NCBI GenBank assembly: GCA_963556195.1
Contig: OY744531.1
Coordinates: forward strand, 107,900,120-107,964,119
Direction: 5' to 3'
DNA from: Sepiola atlantica
Lineage: Eukaryota > Mollusca > Cephalopoda > Sepiida > Sepiolidae
DNA length: 64,000 nt
Shown: positions 38,113 through 46,390 of the stretch, one piece after another
How positions within the stretch are numbered: position 1 is the stretch's first letter
Layout: each line of letters starts with the position of its first letter
Program-made: the position numbers and the translations under genes
The notes under the pieces: generated by a model
What the model saw: only the letters and a program-made list of their open reading frames with translations
Told to the model about the DNA's origin: nothing
The model's database searches: none

Positions 38113-38437
38113 AAAATTTTTCCTGCAAAAAGATTTTATGTGACTTTTTTGTTTTTATTATGACCGTTTGGTACAGGAGGGGTAATCTATTGATGGCGAC
38201 CCACGGATTGGACAAAAATTAAAATTGCCTAAGTCTGGAAGGATTTCTTCTTCACTCATTAAGGACAGGAAAGATATTGACAAAACAACACAGAATAGTT
38301 TTTATTTTTAAAAAAAGTTAACTTTTAATGTAGAGAAAATCCAGCTCCCAAAGGAGACACTCTGGATCAGGACGAAAATTTAAATTGCCTCAGTCTAGAA
38401 GGATTTCTCTGTCACAGAACCGAGGAGAAGAAAGATG

Positions 38438-38490
38438 AAGTGTAGTATTAGAACAGATACTACAGTTTGCTCGTAGCCAAAAGGTGAAGG
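38438..38490 (-). mobile_element. U2-headed SINE fragment
   Basis: Minus-strand remnant of the head only: CCTTTTGGCTACGAGC, then TGTAGTATCTGTTCTAAT. It is more diverged than the other copies. Confidence 0.6.
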
Positions 38491-38596
38491 ACGAAAGTTA
38501 AATGTTTTACTAAAATAAATATTTACATAAATATTGGATTGTATTGAAAAAGCACAGAAAATATATTTTTCAAATATGTCCTTGACTTTTAAAAGA

Positions 38597-38935
38597 AAAA
38601 AAATTATATATTATAAAAAAAAAATTATATCTTATAAAAAAAAAATTATATATTATAAAAAAAAAATTATATATTATAAAAAAAAAATTATATATTATAA
38701 AAAAAAAAATTATATATTATAAAAAAAATATATATATATTATAAAAAAAAAAATTATATATTATAAAAAAAAAAATTATATATTATAAAAAAAAATTATA
38801 TATTATAAAAAAAAAATTATATATTATAAAAAAAAAATTATATATTATAAAAAAAAATTATATATTATAAAAAAAAATTATATATTATAAAAAAAAAAAT
38901 TATATATTATAAAAAAAAAAATTATATATTATAAA
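38597..38935. repeat. minisatellite of about 20 bp (poly-A plus TTATATATTATA)
   Basis: About 17 copies of an A-run of 7-11 bases followed by ATTATATATTATA. Variation is almost only in the A-run length, as expected from slippage. Confidence 0.95.
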
Positions 38936-39135
38936 ACTCATAATCTAAATATAAATCGAATAATCGTAGATAAAAAAGTCATTTGAAAACGAAAATTTGG
39001 GACTCGACAATAATTCGTTTGTAAAAAAAAAAATTACGCACCCTATAAGATTTTATTTTATTATGCATTCTGCCCTCGTGGGGAGGCAAAAAATGTTGAA
39101 ATGACTCACTATACAGTGTTATTGACACTTTCGAA

Positions 39136-39377
39136 TTTATTGTAAGTGAATTATGAGTCAGAGTTGTCTGCCCCTTTTTCTTTTCTTTGTTGTCGTTGTT
39201 GTTGTTGTTATCTAGTAGTAAAACTAAACGTACGTCTCGCGTGGAAGCTTACGAAAATGTGTTTGCCTTATTAACTGAAATTCGTCCTGCTATGAATAAT
39301 ATCAGAATGTTGCCGAGAACAAAAGGTAATTCTCACATTCGTGTGAAGTTTGTTTTATATCGATAATAATTGTTCAC
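39136..39377. mobile_element. dispersed repeat, second copy
   Basis: Same element as 27177-27415, same orientation, with small indels (an extra GTTGTCGTT block, and loss of GAAATA-type segments). Boundaries are given by loss of homology. Confidence 0.75.
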
Positions 39378-39727
39378 AGGATGACTTTTAGAAATTGATT
39401 TAAAAAATAATATCTCTGACCAGGTCTTTATTTATCCCTTTTTCTTTCTAGTCCATCCTTCAATACATCTTCTCCCAAGAAACTGAACAATCTCAGAAGC
39501 TCTTCCATGTTTGCTTGAAATGCAACCAATTCTTTTTGGAAGTCGTTTTCTTAATCGAGGCAAGATTTTTATAGGTCAGATGCCGTTTCTAACGCCAACC
39601 CAGTAAGGTGATGGGGACCAGTGTTTTTATTGAGACGTCATCTTTAAGTGATTGTCTAGAAGGACTAAATATCACCTCACCTGCCATTTTGTGGTTCTTA
39701 AAAATCAACATTAGTTAGCCAAAAACA

Positions 39728-39905
39728 ATCTCTATATATAAAATAGTAACTTTGTGTGTATGTGTCCGTCTGATCTTTGTGTCTTATGTTCACCCAAACC
39801 GCTGGACAGAATTGCTTGAAAATTGGCATGTGGACTACTGACCTTTCAGTGAAGGCTATATAAGAAATATATCACTTCAACGCTGGGGATTAACTTCCCC
39901 CCCCC
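39728..39905. mobile_element. possible Helentron/Helitron-type terminal segment
   Basis: Starts with CTCTATATATAAAATAGT, followed by TTGTGTGTATGTGTCCGTCTG and ACCGCTGGACAGAATTGCTT. This style (TCTATATATAAAA, a GTGT-rich run, then a 'cgctggacagaatt' segment) is common at ends of Helentron-like elements and some RTE LINEs in invertebrates. No helicase or reverse transcriptase is seen, so the assignment is tentative. Confidence 0.35.
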
Positions 39906-40214
39906 CACTGAAAACTGTTTTCCCTTAGTTCAAATGAAATTAAAACCATAGGTAAATCACCAAAAATGATGTCCATTCCCAAGATTCTTCCAGGAAACAA
40001 GGTAAACATCATTCCATCTCAAAGAAAAGCTTCGAAGTCTACACGAGCATTTTAAAGGAAATGGTAATGCGCATGTTGCTTCGAAATGTTCCTTTCAGTT
40101 CGAAAGAATTGTTCAGCGATTGTTGTGAGAATGGAGGTGTTAATAAATGACCTTGGAACTGACTTGGAGTGCACAAATCATCTACAGGAATTGCACGTGA
40201 CAAAGTTTAGTATC

Positions 40215-40655
40215 AATTTTTCTTTTTTATGGAAATCGCTCCAGACAAGGCATGAAGCCACTTGATGAAAGGAGCTAACAAGAACAAATATGATTATCGC
40301 AAAGACAGGAGATACCTATTGGTCTTAGTCTTGAAAAGACCAAGGTTATTGGAAAGAAGCTACTGGAATAGGAAGCTGTATTACAATGAGGTATCAAAAC
40401 AGAGAATTGATGGAGACCACTAGACCAACGAGTCAAACGAGCTGGAACAAAAGGAAGCAGGGAATAGATCAGATAATTATGAAGAACCCATGCCATAATA
40501 GTATTTATAGAAAAGACTGAGACTAGCAACATCACGTCTGTGAGAGAGAGGGGGTGCAGAGAAGAAGAAAGGGTAGGGCCAATCAAATTGCAGATACGTT
40601 TCTGCACCTTATCAAGAACCCTCAAATGGGACAGAGATTCGCAAGCCCAAATATA
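40215..40655 (-). pseudogene. LINE A C-terminal fragment and 3' end
   Basis: The minus strand encodes VLDKVQKRICNLIGPTLS, then drifting frames with PLSLTDVMLLVSVFSINTIM and a damaged VPARLTRWSSGLH. It ends in the LINE A 3' UTR GTGGCTTCATGCCTTGTCTG, GAGCGATTTCCATAAAA. Several frameshifts. The same 3' end occurs at 11970-12003 (plus) and 60066-60112 (minus). Confidence 0.82.
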
Positions 40656-40779
40656 AGAACAGTACTAATTAAAAATAAACACTAATACCAAAATCTTCTA
40701 ACCGAAACATCCTTCCCTTTCACTTCAATTGTTACACAATAAAAGGTCATATATTCTTCTAGTCATCATCATCATGATC

Positions 40780-41022
40780 ACCATCAGGATTTTTGATCAC
40801 TCCTGGAGGAGGAACCTCTCCCTGGTTTCTGACCCCTTATTGGTGATTGTCATTCAGGGTTTTTTGCTATAGTCGCCACGCTAGGCACTGCGGGTTGGCG
40901 ACGCTATTTGCCCATATCTAGTTGTCCACATACAACGTCTGCGATTCCCAAATGGTCACCCATCTGGTACTGGCCAGGCTCAACGTTGCTTAACTTCGGT
41001 GATCTAACGGGAACCGGTGTGT
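40780..41022 (-). mobile_element. 5S rRNA-derived SINE-like element
   Basis: On the minus strand 41019-40936 reads GGTTCCCGTTAGATCACCGA, AGTTAAGCAACGTTGAGCC, TGGCCAGTACCAGATGGGTG and ACCATTTGGGAATCGCAG. This follows 5S rRNA from its internal promoter region (AAGTTAAGC, GGCC-GTAC, GATGGGTGACC, GGGAA) with substitutions. It continues about 150 bp into a non-5S body (GGCGACTATAGC, ACCAGGGAGAGGTTCCTCC) ending in ATG/GAT triplets. A 5S head fused to an unrelated tail indicates a SINE3-type element. A plain 5S pseudogene is the alternative. Confidence 0.78.
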
Positions 41023-41082
41023 CAATGTGATTATGCTTCTATTAATGAAAATAATAAAATATCTTCAGGTGTTTGCGCAGTG

Positions 41083-41412
41083 TTTTTTTTTTTGGGGGGG
41101 GGGGGAGGGGGTTGTTTTTTGTTGTTTATTTATTTCTTTTATTTTTTCTTGTTTTTTTGGGGGGGGGGTGTTGTTTTTTATTGTTTTTTTTTGTTGTTTA
41201 TTTATTTTATTTTTTTTTGTTTTTTTTGGGGGGGGTTGTTTTTTTTGTTTTGTTTTGTTTTTTGTTGTTTATTTATTTCTTTTATTTTTTCTTGTTTTTT
41301 GGGGGTGGGGGGGTTGTTTTTTTTGTTTTGTTTTGTTTTTTGTTGTTTATTTATTTATTTTATTTTTTTCTTGTTTTTTATTTTTTTGGCGGGGGGGGGG
41401 GGGGTGGGGGTG
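41083..41412. repeat. G/T-only minisatellite
   Basis: Four irregular repeats made of a poly-G run, GTTGTTTTTTGTTTTG and TTGTTTATTTATTT, with G-runs of 6-14. The G-runs could form G-quadruplexes. Open frames here are compositional. Confidence 0.85.
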
Positions 41413-41603
41413 TCAGAATTATGGGCCCCGTGTGAACTGGTTAAAAAACTAATTAAATAAGTAACACTGAAAGGTGCATCCCTGTTCGGAAGGAAACGAA
41501 ACTGCGCTGAATGAATCATAGTTTTACCCTGATGCAGTTTCTGGAACAAACATGTGTAACATTTGTTGACGATGCCAAAATATTCATTGGATGCAAAAAT
41601 CTC

Positions 41604-41964
41604 TGCTGTCAGAGGGTCCTGATTGACCTAGGCAAGATAATATTGATTATTCTCCTCCACTGATAGATTGGACAATGACTCGGTTAAGAATAGAAAGTGG
41701 AATCCCGAGGTTTATGGCAACTTGACACTGAATAAGTTCACTCTCTAAAACTCTGAGAATTCTAATATTTCTTTGGCCTTGTGTCATACTTAAATTTTGA
41801 TGTATGATAGATATGCTCATATTTGAAACACAAAAAAATGTCAATTACTATGAAATATCGATATTTTAAACTTTTACTGTTGCGGGTGCTTGCCGTCATG
41901 GGAGGAAGCAGAAACTTTAAACAAGTATGAATTATTTTTAGTAGGTGTGTATTTACTTCTTTCA

Positions 41965-42046
<82 letters not shown>

Positions 42047-42127
42047 TCCTCATCCTCCTTTTTTGTTTACTTAAATTACTACTAATCCTCTTTGCCCACT
42101 GTATTAACTTACAGCGTTTCCAATCGG
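41604..42127 (+). repeat. long direct repeat, left copy (about 500 bp)
   Basis: Matches 43302-43790 in the same orientation, apart from microsatellite length and small indels. Shared landmarks are GCTGTCAGAGGGTCCTGATT, GGAATCCCGAGGTTTATGG, TGGCCTTGTGTCATACTTAA, GTCATGGGAGGAAGCAGAAA, the TA run, and CTACTAATCCTCTTTGCCCA. The two copies flank about 1.2 kb containing a palindrome and two hammerhead-like motifs, an arrangement reminiscent of (pseudo-)LTRs. Confidence 0.88.
41968..42044. repeat. TA microsatellite
   Basis: About 38 TA dinucleotides inside the left direct repeat. The right copy has only about 9 at 43690-43707. Confidence 0.98.
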
Positions 42128-42390
42128 CAAAAATCTCTTGAGAAACTCAAAGTTGCAGTAGAATTCTCTAAAACATGTTCTCTGTTGAAATGGAATAGTG
42201 TCATCCATGCAGCTTCATCATCCTCAATTGAACGTGTGTCGTCATCGTCGTCGTTGTTGTTGTTGTTGTTGTTAAAAAGATTTAAAACAAAGAGAGTACA
42301 TGTTTCGGAATTTTTGAGATGAGGGTTGATAATTTGTAGAATTTGGTATAATTGGACTACTGTTTTCATCGTGGGTGTTTTTTTTTTTTT

Positions 42391-42433
42391 TCACAACGTT
42401 TCGGCCGATGTAACAGCCGACCTTCTTCAGGTG
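42391..42433 (-). ncRNA. hammerhead-ribozyme-like motif (left arm of palindrome)
   Basis: Minus strand: stem I CAC/GTG (3 bp), core CTGAAGA (42424-42430), stem II GGTCGG/TCGGCC with one G-U at each of two positions, GAA (42400-42402), minimal palindromic stem III ACGT, U at the cleavage position (42395). The GCCGAAACGTT ending with a one- to two-pair stem III matches the minimal hammerheads described in Penelope-like elements, which act as dimers. Confidence 0.6.
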
Positions 42434-42666
42434 TACTCGGGAATTTTTCTGTCGAACTCGGGAATCTGGACGGAATTTCGAACGGAACCCTTTATTAAAT
42501 CCACGGGGCTAGCATGCTCTCGTTCCATCTACCATGACTATGAAAAAGTCTTCAATAATTCGCAATTCTTCGTATCACCCGTACTGACAGATCGCAGATG
42601 GAATGAGAGCATGCTACCCCCGTGATTTAATAAAGGATTCCGTTCGAAATTCCGTCCAGATTCCGG

Positions 42667-42722
42667 AGTTCGACAAGGTACACCTTAAGAAGGTCGGAGG
42701 TTACATCTGCCGAAACGTTGTG
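42667..42722 (+). ncRNA. decayed hammerhead-like motif (right arm of palindrome)
   Basis: Counterpart of the left-arm motif: CACCTTAAGAAGGTCGG...CTGCCGAAACGTTGTG. The core CTGAAGA has become CTTAAGA, losing G5, an invariant catalytic nucleotide, so this copy should be inactive. Stem II is GGT-GG/CTGCC-like. Confidence 0.55.
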
Positions 42723-43100
42723 ATAAAAACACCCAAGATGAGAACAGTAGTCCGAATATATCAAATTCTACAAGGAGAGTACATTTCTCTAAAGCTCTTC
42801 ATGGCATTTCATGTGCTGATGAACTTGTTCGAAACGTTGGGGTAGGACACGGATCAGAATGAAGTCCGAAATAAAAGATCAGTTGACTCACCAAATTCTG
42901 ATCCATTCATACTTCGGATCGCGGATCACGGATTTTGACATCTGGACTACAACTCAATGTCCACCATTATCTCTGCTTCCTCCGTTTACATGGACACATT
43001 AGATTTTTCGATCCAAATTTCATTGAAAATTTTGGGTTTTTTGCTCACAAATTCTTTTATATTTTCAAATTTATGCTAACCAATATATTTCTTGCTGATT

Positions 43101-43152
43101 TTCTCCTCTGATGAAAAGAGCTTATCTTTGAAAATTCATGGATTAAGGAAAG
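43101..43152 (+). ncRNA. hammerhead ribozyme, family 1, copy a
   Basis: Stem I TCCT/AGGA (43104-43107 with 43146-43149, extended past one mismatch), core CTGATGA (43108-43114), stem II AAAGA/TCTTT with loop GCTTA, GAA (43130-43132), stem III AATTC/GGATT closed by the A15.1-U16.1 pair, and cleavage position A (43145). All invariant core bases are present. The two-base loop of stem III is small, as in other minimal hammerheads. Flanking sequence resembles copies at 45245 and 63180. Confidence 0.78.
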
Positions 43153-43301
43153 AATTTTTTTATATTCCTTGTTTGAATACTCGATGAATTAATAAATATT
43201 GTAATTTCTCCAATTTTTCTTGTATATATTCACACACACACACACACACACAGATATGAAAGAAGTAAATAGACAGCCTTACTATCATTAATAATGAAGA
43301 C

Positions 43302-43790
43302 TGCTGTCAGAGGGTCCTGATTGACCTAGGCTAGATAATATTGATTATTCTCCTCCACTGATAGATTGGATAATGACTCGGTTAAGAATAGAAAGTGGAA
43401 TCCCGAGGTTTATGGCAACTTGACACTGAATAAGTTCACTTTTATATTAACCTCTCTGAAACTCTGAGAATTCTAATACTTCTTTGGCCTTGTGTCATAC
43501 TTAAATTTTGATGTATGATATATATGTTCAGATCTGAAACACAAAAAATGTCAATTAGTATGAAATATCGATATTTTAAACTTTTACTGTTGCTTTGTAC
43601 GGCTCCGGGTGTTTGCCGTCATGGGAGGAAGCAGAAACTTTAAACAGGTATGAATTATTTTTATTAGGTGTGTATTTACTTCTTTCAGCATATATATATA
43701 TATATATCCTCATCCTCCTCATTTGTTTACTTAAATTACTACTAATCCTCTTTGCCCACTGTATTAACTTACAGTGTTTCCAATCAGCGT
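43302..43790 (+). repeat. long direct repeat, right copy
   Basis: Second copy of 41604-42127. It lies 1698 bp downstream at its start, has a much shorter TA run, and has a small insertion TTTATATTAACC near 43440. The two copies have diverged by point changes, so the duplication is not recent. Confidence 0.88.
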
Positions 43791-43956
43791 TTACAAGCTA
43801 ACTGCCGATATTTTTCTTTCTTTTTCTTTGTATTTTTTAGCATTTCTTTCTTTCTTTCTCCCTTTCTACTGTTTATTACACGTGACTATTTTTTTTAATC
43901 CAAATTGCGTTCTTTGTATAAATTTGAAAATTTTTCCGTTTTTAATTAAAGTTTTG

Positions 43957-44003
43957 CTACCAACTGATGATGATTGTATTTTAACAATCGAAATATTTTG
44001 GTA
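43957..44003 (+). ncRNA. hammerhead-like motif, GAAATATT type
   Basis: Stem I ACCAA/TTGGT (43959-43963 with 43998-44002), core CTGATGA (43964-43970), stem II GATTGT/ACAATC (6 bp, loop of 6), GAA (43990-43992), minimal stem III A-TA-T, U at the cleavage position (43997). Core and stems I and II are intact; stem III is a single pair, so activity would need dimerisation. The same CAATCGAAATATTTTGG occurs in the palindrome at 63732-63978. Confidence 0.62.
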
Positions 44004-44067
44004 AAACTATTCAATATGTGTTTTTGAGTTTATTTTTGCTAGTTGTTGATTTGCTTATCCTTGATTC

Positions 44068-44114
44068 CATTTTTATTTTTACATTTTGTCTGAAACATTG
44101 TTTCTTTTATTCCT
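44068..44114. other. spacer before the HHR/tRNA-like block
   Basis: No feature beyond AT-rich sequence. It leads into a TA run and an AG run (44118-44153). Confidence 0.3.
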
Positions 44115-44167
44115 TATATATATATATATATATATAAGAGAGAGAGAGAGAGAGAAATAAAATCGTT

Positions 44168-44205
44168 ATTTATTGACACGTGTTTCGTGACTCTTCAGAA
44201 TGAAT
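44168..44205 (-). ncRNA. hammerhead-like motif downstream of a tRNA-like segment
   Basis: Minus strand: stem I ATTCATT/AATAAAT (six of seven pairs), core CTGAAGA (44192-44198), very short stem II GTCAC (one G-C pair), GAA (44184-44186), stem III ACACGTGT (self-complementary, closing A15.1-U16.1), cleavage position C (44175). All core bases are present, but stem II is minimal. The tRNA-like segment at 44216-44283 lies directly 5' of it on the same strand. Confidence 0.55.
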
Positions 44206-44215
44206 CGACTTTAAC

Positions 44216-44283
44216 AGGTCTCGAAACCACGACCACGGAAACCTTGGACGGGTGATCTACCATTAAGTCATGAGGCCTGTCTG
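44216..44283 (-). mobile_element. tRNA-like segment (SINE head) fused to a hammerhead-like motif
   Basis: Minus strand reads AGGCCTCATGACTTAATGGT, AGATCACCCGTCCAAGG and CGTGGTTTCGAGACCTG. CATGACTTAATGGTAGA resembles a tRNA D-arm/box A and GGTTTCGAGACC is a good box B. The cloverleaf is incomplete. The distance and order (tRNA-like, then about 10 bp, then hammerhead) parallel the block at 63455-63600. Confidence 0.6.
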
Positions 44284-44414
44284 AAATTATTTTTTATCGT
44301 TTTATAGTTTTATGATTTAATATTTCTTGTTGTTGTTTTTTGACGATAAATGGCTGTGTTGAAGCTACTGGTGCATTTGGCTTCCCAAATATATTATATA
44401 TATATATATATATA

Positions 44415-44585
44415 GAATAAATATGAAACTAAAAGTAAACTTTTAGTAGATAGAACTTATAGTGAAATGGTAAAAGCTCAATATACGAGATAGAGCTATT
44501 ATAAAGATAGATGGACGAAGAAGGATAAACATGTACGAATGTTCAATTCTCTAAAAGTATACTTTTAGTCTCATATTTTAAAATA
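44415..44585. mobile_element. TA-flanked MITE with palindromic CTAAAAGTATACTTTTAG ends
   Basis: Terminal inverted repeats of about 30 bp: AATATGAAACTAAAAGTAAA at the left, AGTATACTTTTAGTCTCATA at the right, set in TA runs as expected for a Tc1/mariner-like element targeting TA. A second, truncated copy starts at 44920, and a reverse-oriented end lies at 63344-63402. Confidence 0.75.
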
Positions 44586-44700
44586 TATATATATATATAT
44601 ATATATACGTGACAATTTTAAATCTGAAAGTGTTCCATCTTTCCAACGGACAATATTTTAAAATTCCTGGCGGTTGTTCTCACTCATTAAGCTATACGAC

Positions 44701-44748
44701 TCCGCTGATGAAGGTCCGATTTTCTCGGATCTGAAACCTTGGTCCGGA
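44701..44748 (+). ncRNA. hammerhead ribozyme, complete
   Basis: Stem I TCCG/CGGA (44701-44704 with 44745-44748), core CTGATGA (44705-44711), stem II of 8 bp AGGTCCGA/TCGGATCT with one G-U and loop TTTTC, GAA (44733-44735), stem III ACC/GGT with loop TT closing with A15.1-U16.1, and cleavage nucleotide C (44744), giving the canonical GUC site. Every invariant base is present and stem II is nearly perfect over 8 pairs, which is hard to get by chance. Short stem III is typical of minimal hammerheads in retroelements. Outer stem I pairing beyond 4 bp is poor. Confidence 0.85.
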
Positions 44749-44872
44749 TGTTGTTGTAACATTTTATTTAATATTAATAAATATCATGCTCTTATTAATT
44801 ATCTAGTTAATTTTACTTTTGCATTAATAATTGAGCACTCTGCTGGGAAACTCTCCCAATTCAGAAATACGG

Positions 44873-44912
<40 letters not shown>

Positions 44913-44919
44913 TATATAA

Positions 44920-45015
44920 AATATGAGACTAAAAGTATACTTTTAGAGAATTGAACCTATCGTGAAATGATTTAAGCTCAATCTACGGTTGAACTGACCA
45001 TCATTCCGTTGGATT
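44920..45015. mobile_element. truncated copy of the CTAAAAGTATACTTTTAG MITE
   Basis: Starts after a TA run with AATATGAGACTAAAAGTATA and GAACCTATCGTGAAATG, then matches the first third of the 44415 element before diverging. Confidence 0.65.
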
Positions 45016-45149
45016 TACTACATTTTGACCATCTCTAACGCAGTCTCCACGAAATCTGTTTTTTCATCTTTAAATCTTTCGTCACCGGACACTTTGTCAA
45101 CGGACATTTCCCCAACTGGACAGACTCTATATTTTGATAACCTTTTATG

Positions 45150-45335
45150 CACACACTCTTACTTTTCATTATTTTATATTGTTTCTTAATTTTTTCAAAT
45201 TTTGAATTTTGGCTTTTCCCCTGCCAACTTATCCATCTATGTAATTCCTCTGATGATACAATTTTAATCTTTGAAAAGCCTTGGCTTAAGGAAAGAAAAA
45301 TAAACATGTTTATTATCGAGTACACCTTGCATTGA
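45150..45335 (+). mobile_element. hammerhead family 1, copy b, with conserved flanks
   Basis: Flanking sequence shared with the reverse-oriented copy at 63085-63290: TTTTTTCAAATTTTGAATTT, CCTGCCAACTTATC, then the ribozyme region, then ACCTTGCATTGAACAAT. This shows that the ribozyme is a part of a dispersed element and not a chance motif. Confidence 0.72.
45245..45293 (+). ncRNA. hammerhead ribozyme motif, family 1, copy b (stem II damaged)
   Basis: Stem I TTCCT/AGGAA (5 bp), core CTGATGA (45250-45256), GAA (45273-45275), stem III AAGCC/GGCTT with loop TT, cleavage position A (45288). Stem II (TACAATTTTAATCTTT) has lost two pairs compared with the 63-kb copy. The core is intact but activity is likely reduced. 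Confidence 0.7.
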
Positions 45336-45356
45336 ACAATCGAAGATGAAATAGAT

Positions 45357-45395
45357 TTGTCATTTGCACATCTTTATCTCTCTTCCTTCATTTAT

Positions 45396-45430
<35 letters not shown>
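45357..45430. repeat. TA microsatellite with flank
   Basis: TA run at about 45398-45428. Short open frames here are compositional. Confidence 0.8.
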
Positions 45431-45546
45431 TACATGTATTGGTTTCTGTAAATGTAAATCCGTAGAAACTCAAGTGTTTATAAAAAGTGCTCAATACCAA
45501 GTAGAGCTGTTTATAAGTATAAATTTTTATTTATACAAACATTATT

Positions 45547-45608
45547 GGTTACATATGTGCATACATGTTTCGGTTGCACTTTCCAAAGAAAGTCAACCTC
45601 ATCAGACC
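45547..45608 (-). ncRNA. hammerhead-like motif in the left palindrome arm
   Basis: Minus strand: stem I GGT/ACC, core CTGATGA (45599-45605), stem II GGTTG/CAACC with a long loop that can pair further (ACTTTC/GAAAGT), GAA, stem III ACATGT/ATATGT with loop ATGCAC (one G-U), cleavage position A. The core is complete. A shorter alternative stem III (ACATGT self-pairing) is possible. Confidence 0.65.
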
Positions 45609-45619
45609 GAGAATCTTTC

Positions 45620-45681
45620 AGTCTGATGAGGTTGACTTTCTTGGGAAAGTGCAACCGAAACATGTATGCACATATGTAACC
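45620..45681 (+). ncRNA. hammerhead-like motif in the right palindrome arm
   Basis: Mirror of the left-arm motif: core CTGATGA (45623-45629), stem II GGTTG/CAACC, GAA (45657-45659), stem III 45660-45677, cleavage position A (45678), then ACC. The upstream bases (CAGT) give only two stem I pairs, so this arm forms a weaker stem I than the left arm. Confidence 0.58.
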
Positions 45682-45719
45682 AATAATGTTTGTATAAATA
45701 AAAATTTATACTTATATAT

Positions 45720-46390
45720 ATATATATATATAGATATATATCAAATGTAATGCAGTTCAATCAAAGAGCAAATGTTTGCAATCCATTTCAATTAACAAAT
45801 GCATATGCATATACAAATGCATATACATGTGCATATGCATTTGTATATGCACACTTATTACCAAAAGCAAAATACAAAAAATAACAAAAACAAATAATTG
45901 TTTGTTTGTTTGTTTGTTTTTTTTCTCAAAAAAACTTAATACATGAATTTTTTGACAGAAAACAAAAGGTCATAACAGAAATAAACAGAAATAAACTCAT
46001 GGTTCCCAAAGACTTTTGAAGATATAATAATATGCATAAATAACGGGACATTTTTGGATCACATAAAAATTGAACATAAACATCTTTTCATTCTTTCTTT
46101 GAAAAAACAAAATAGTTTAAAAGTTTTCCTAAAAAAAAAAACAGTAACAAATTGGATTTTTGAAGAAAAAAAAAGTTTCGTTTTTTTAAAAAAGCACCAA
46201 GAATTCTGCGACTGAAGACATTTACAAGTTGTCAAGTTGAAAGTAACAATATGGACAAAAGCCGATAAACAATTTATTCTCCAAACTCATGTTTCGCCTT
46301 TCTGTCATCAAAATGGTGAGACGACAGCTGAAAATATACTCTATACTTTTGTGTGCAGTCGTAACGAAATGAACCACAATTTTGAGGGTT
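45720..46390. other. no gene seen; AT-rich with ATGCAT-type repeat
   Basis: 45782-45850 is a self-complementary stretch of ATGCATATGCATATAC-type units. The rest is A/T-rich without features. Confidence 0.5.

Larger units (their letters stand above)
42330..42780. mobile_element. large inverted repeat (arms about 190 bp) with hammerhead motifs in both arms
   Basis: Left arm 42330-42530 and right arm 42595-42780 are complementary: GTAGAATTTGGTATAATTGG with its complement near 42755, GGACTACTGTTTTCATC with GATGAGAACAGTAGTCC, and ATTTCGAACGGAACCC with GGATTCCGTTCGAAAT. Each arm carries a hammerhead-like motif near its outer third, so they point away from each other. Arms differ at about one base in ten. 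Confidence 0.85.
45512..45716. mobile_element. near-perfect palindrome (96-bp arms) carrying hammerhead-like motifs
   Basis: Left arm 45512-45607 and right arm 45621-45716 are complementary over 96 bp with a single mismatch, around a 13-base centre. Each arm contains a hammerhead-like motif, on opposite strands. TA runs follow on the right. The near-identity of the arms implies recent formation or gene conversion. Confidence 0.93.
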
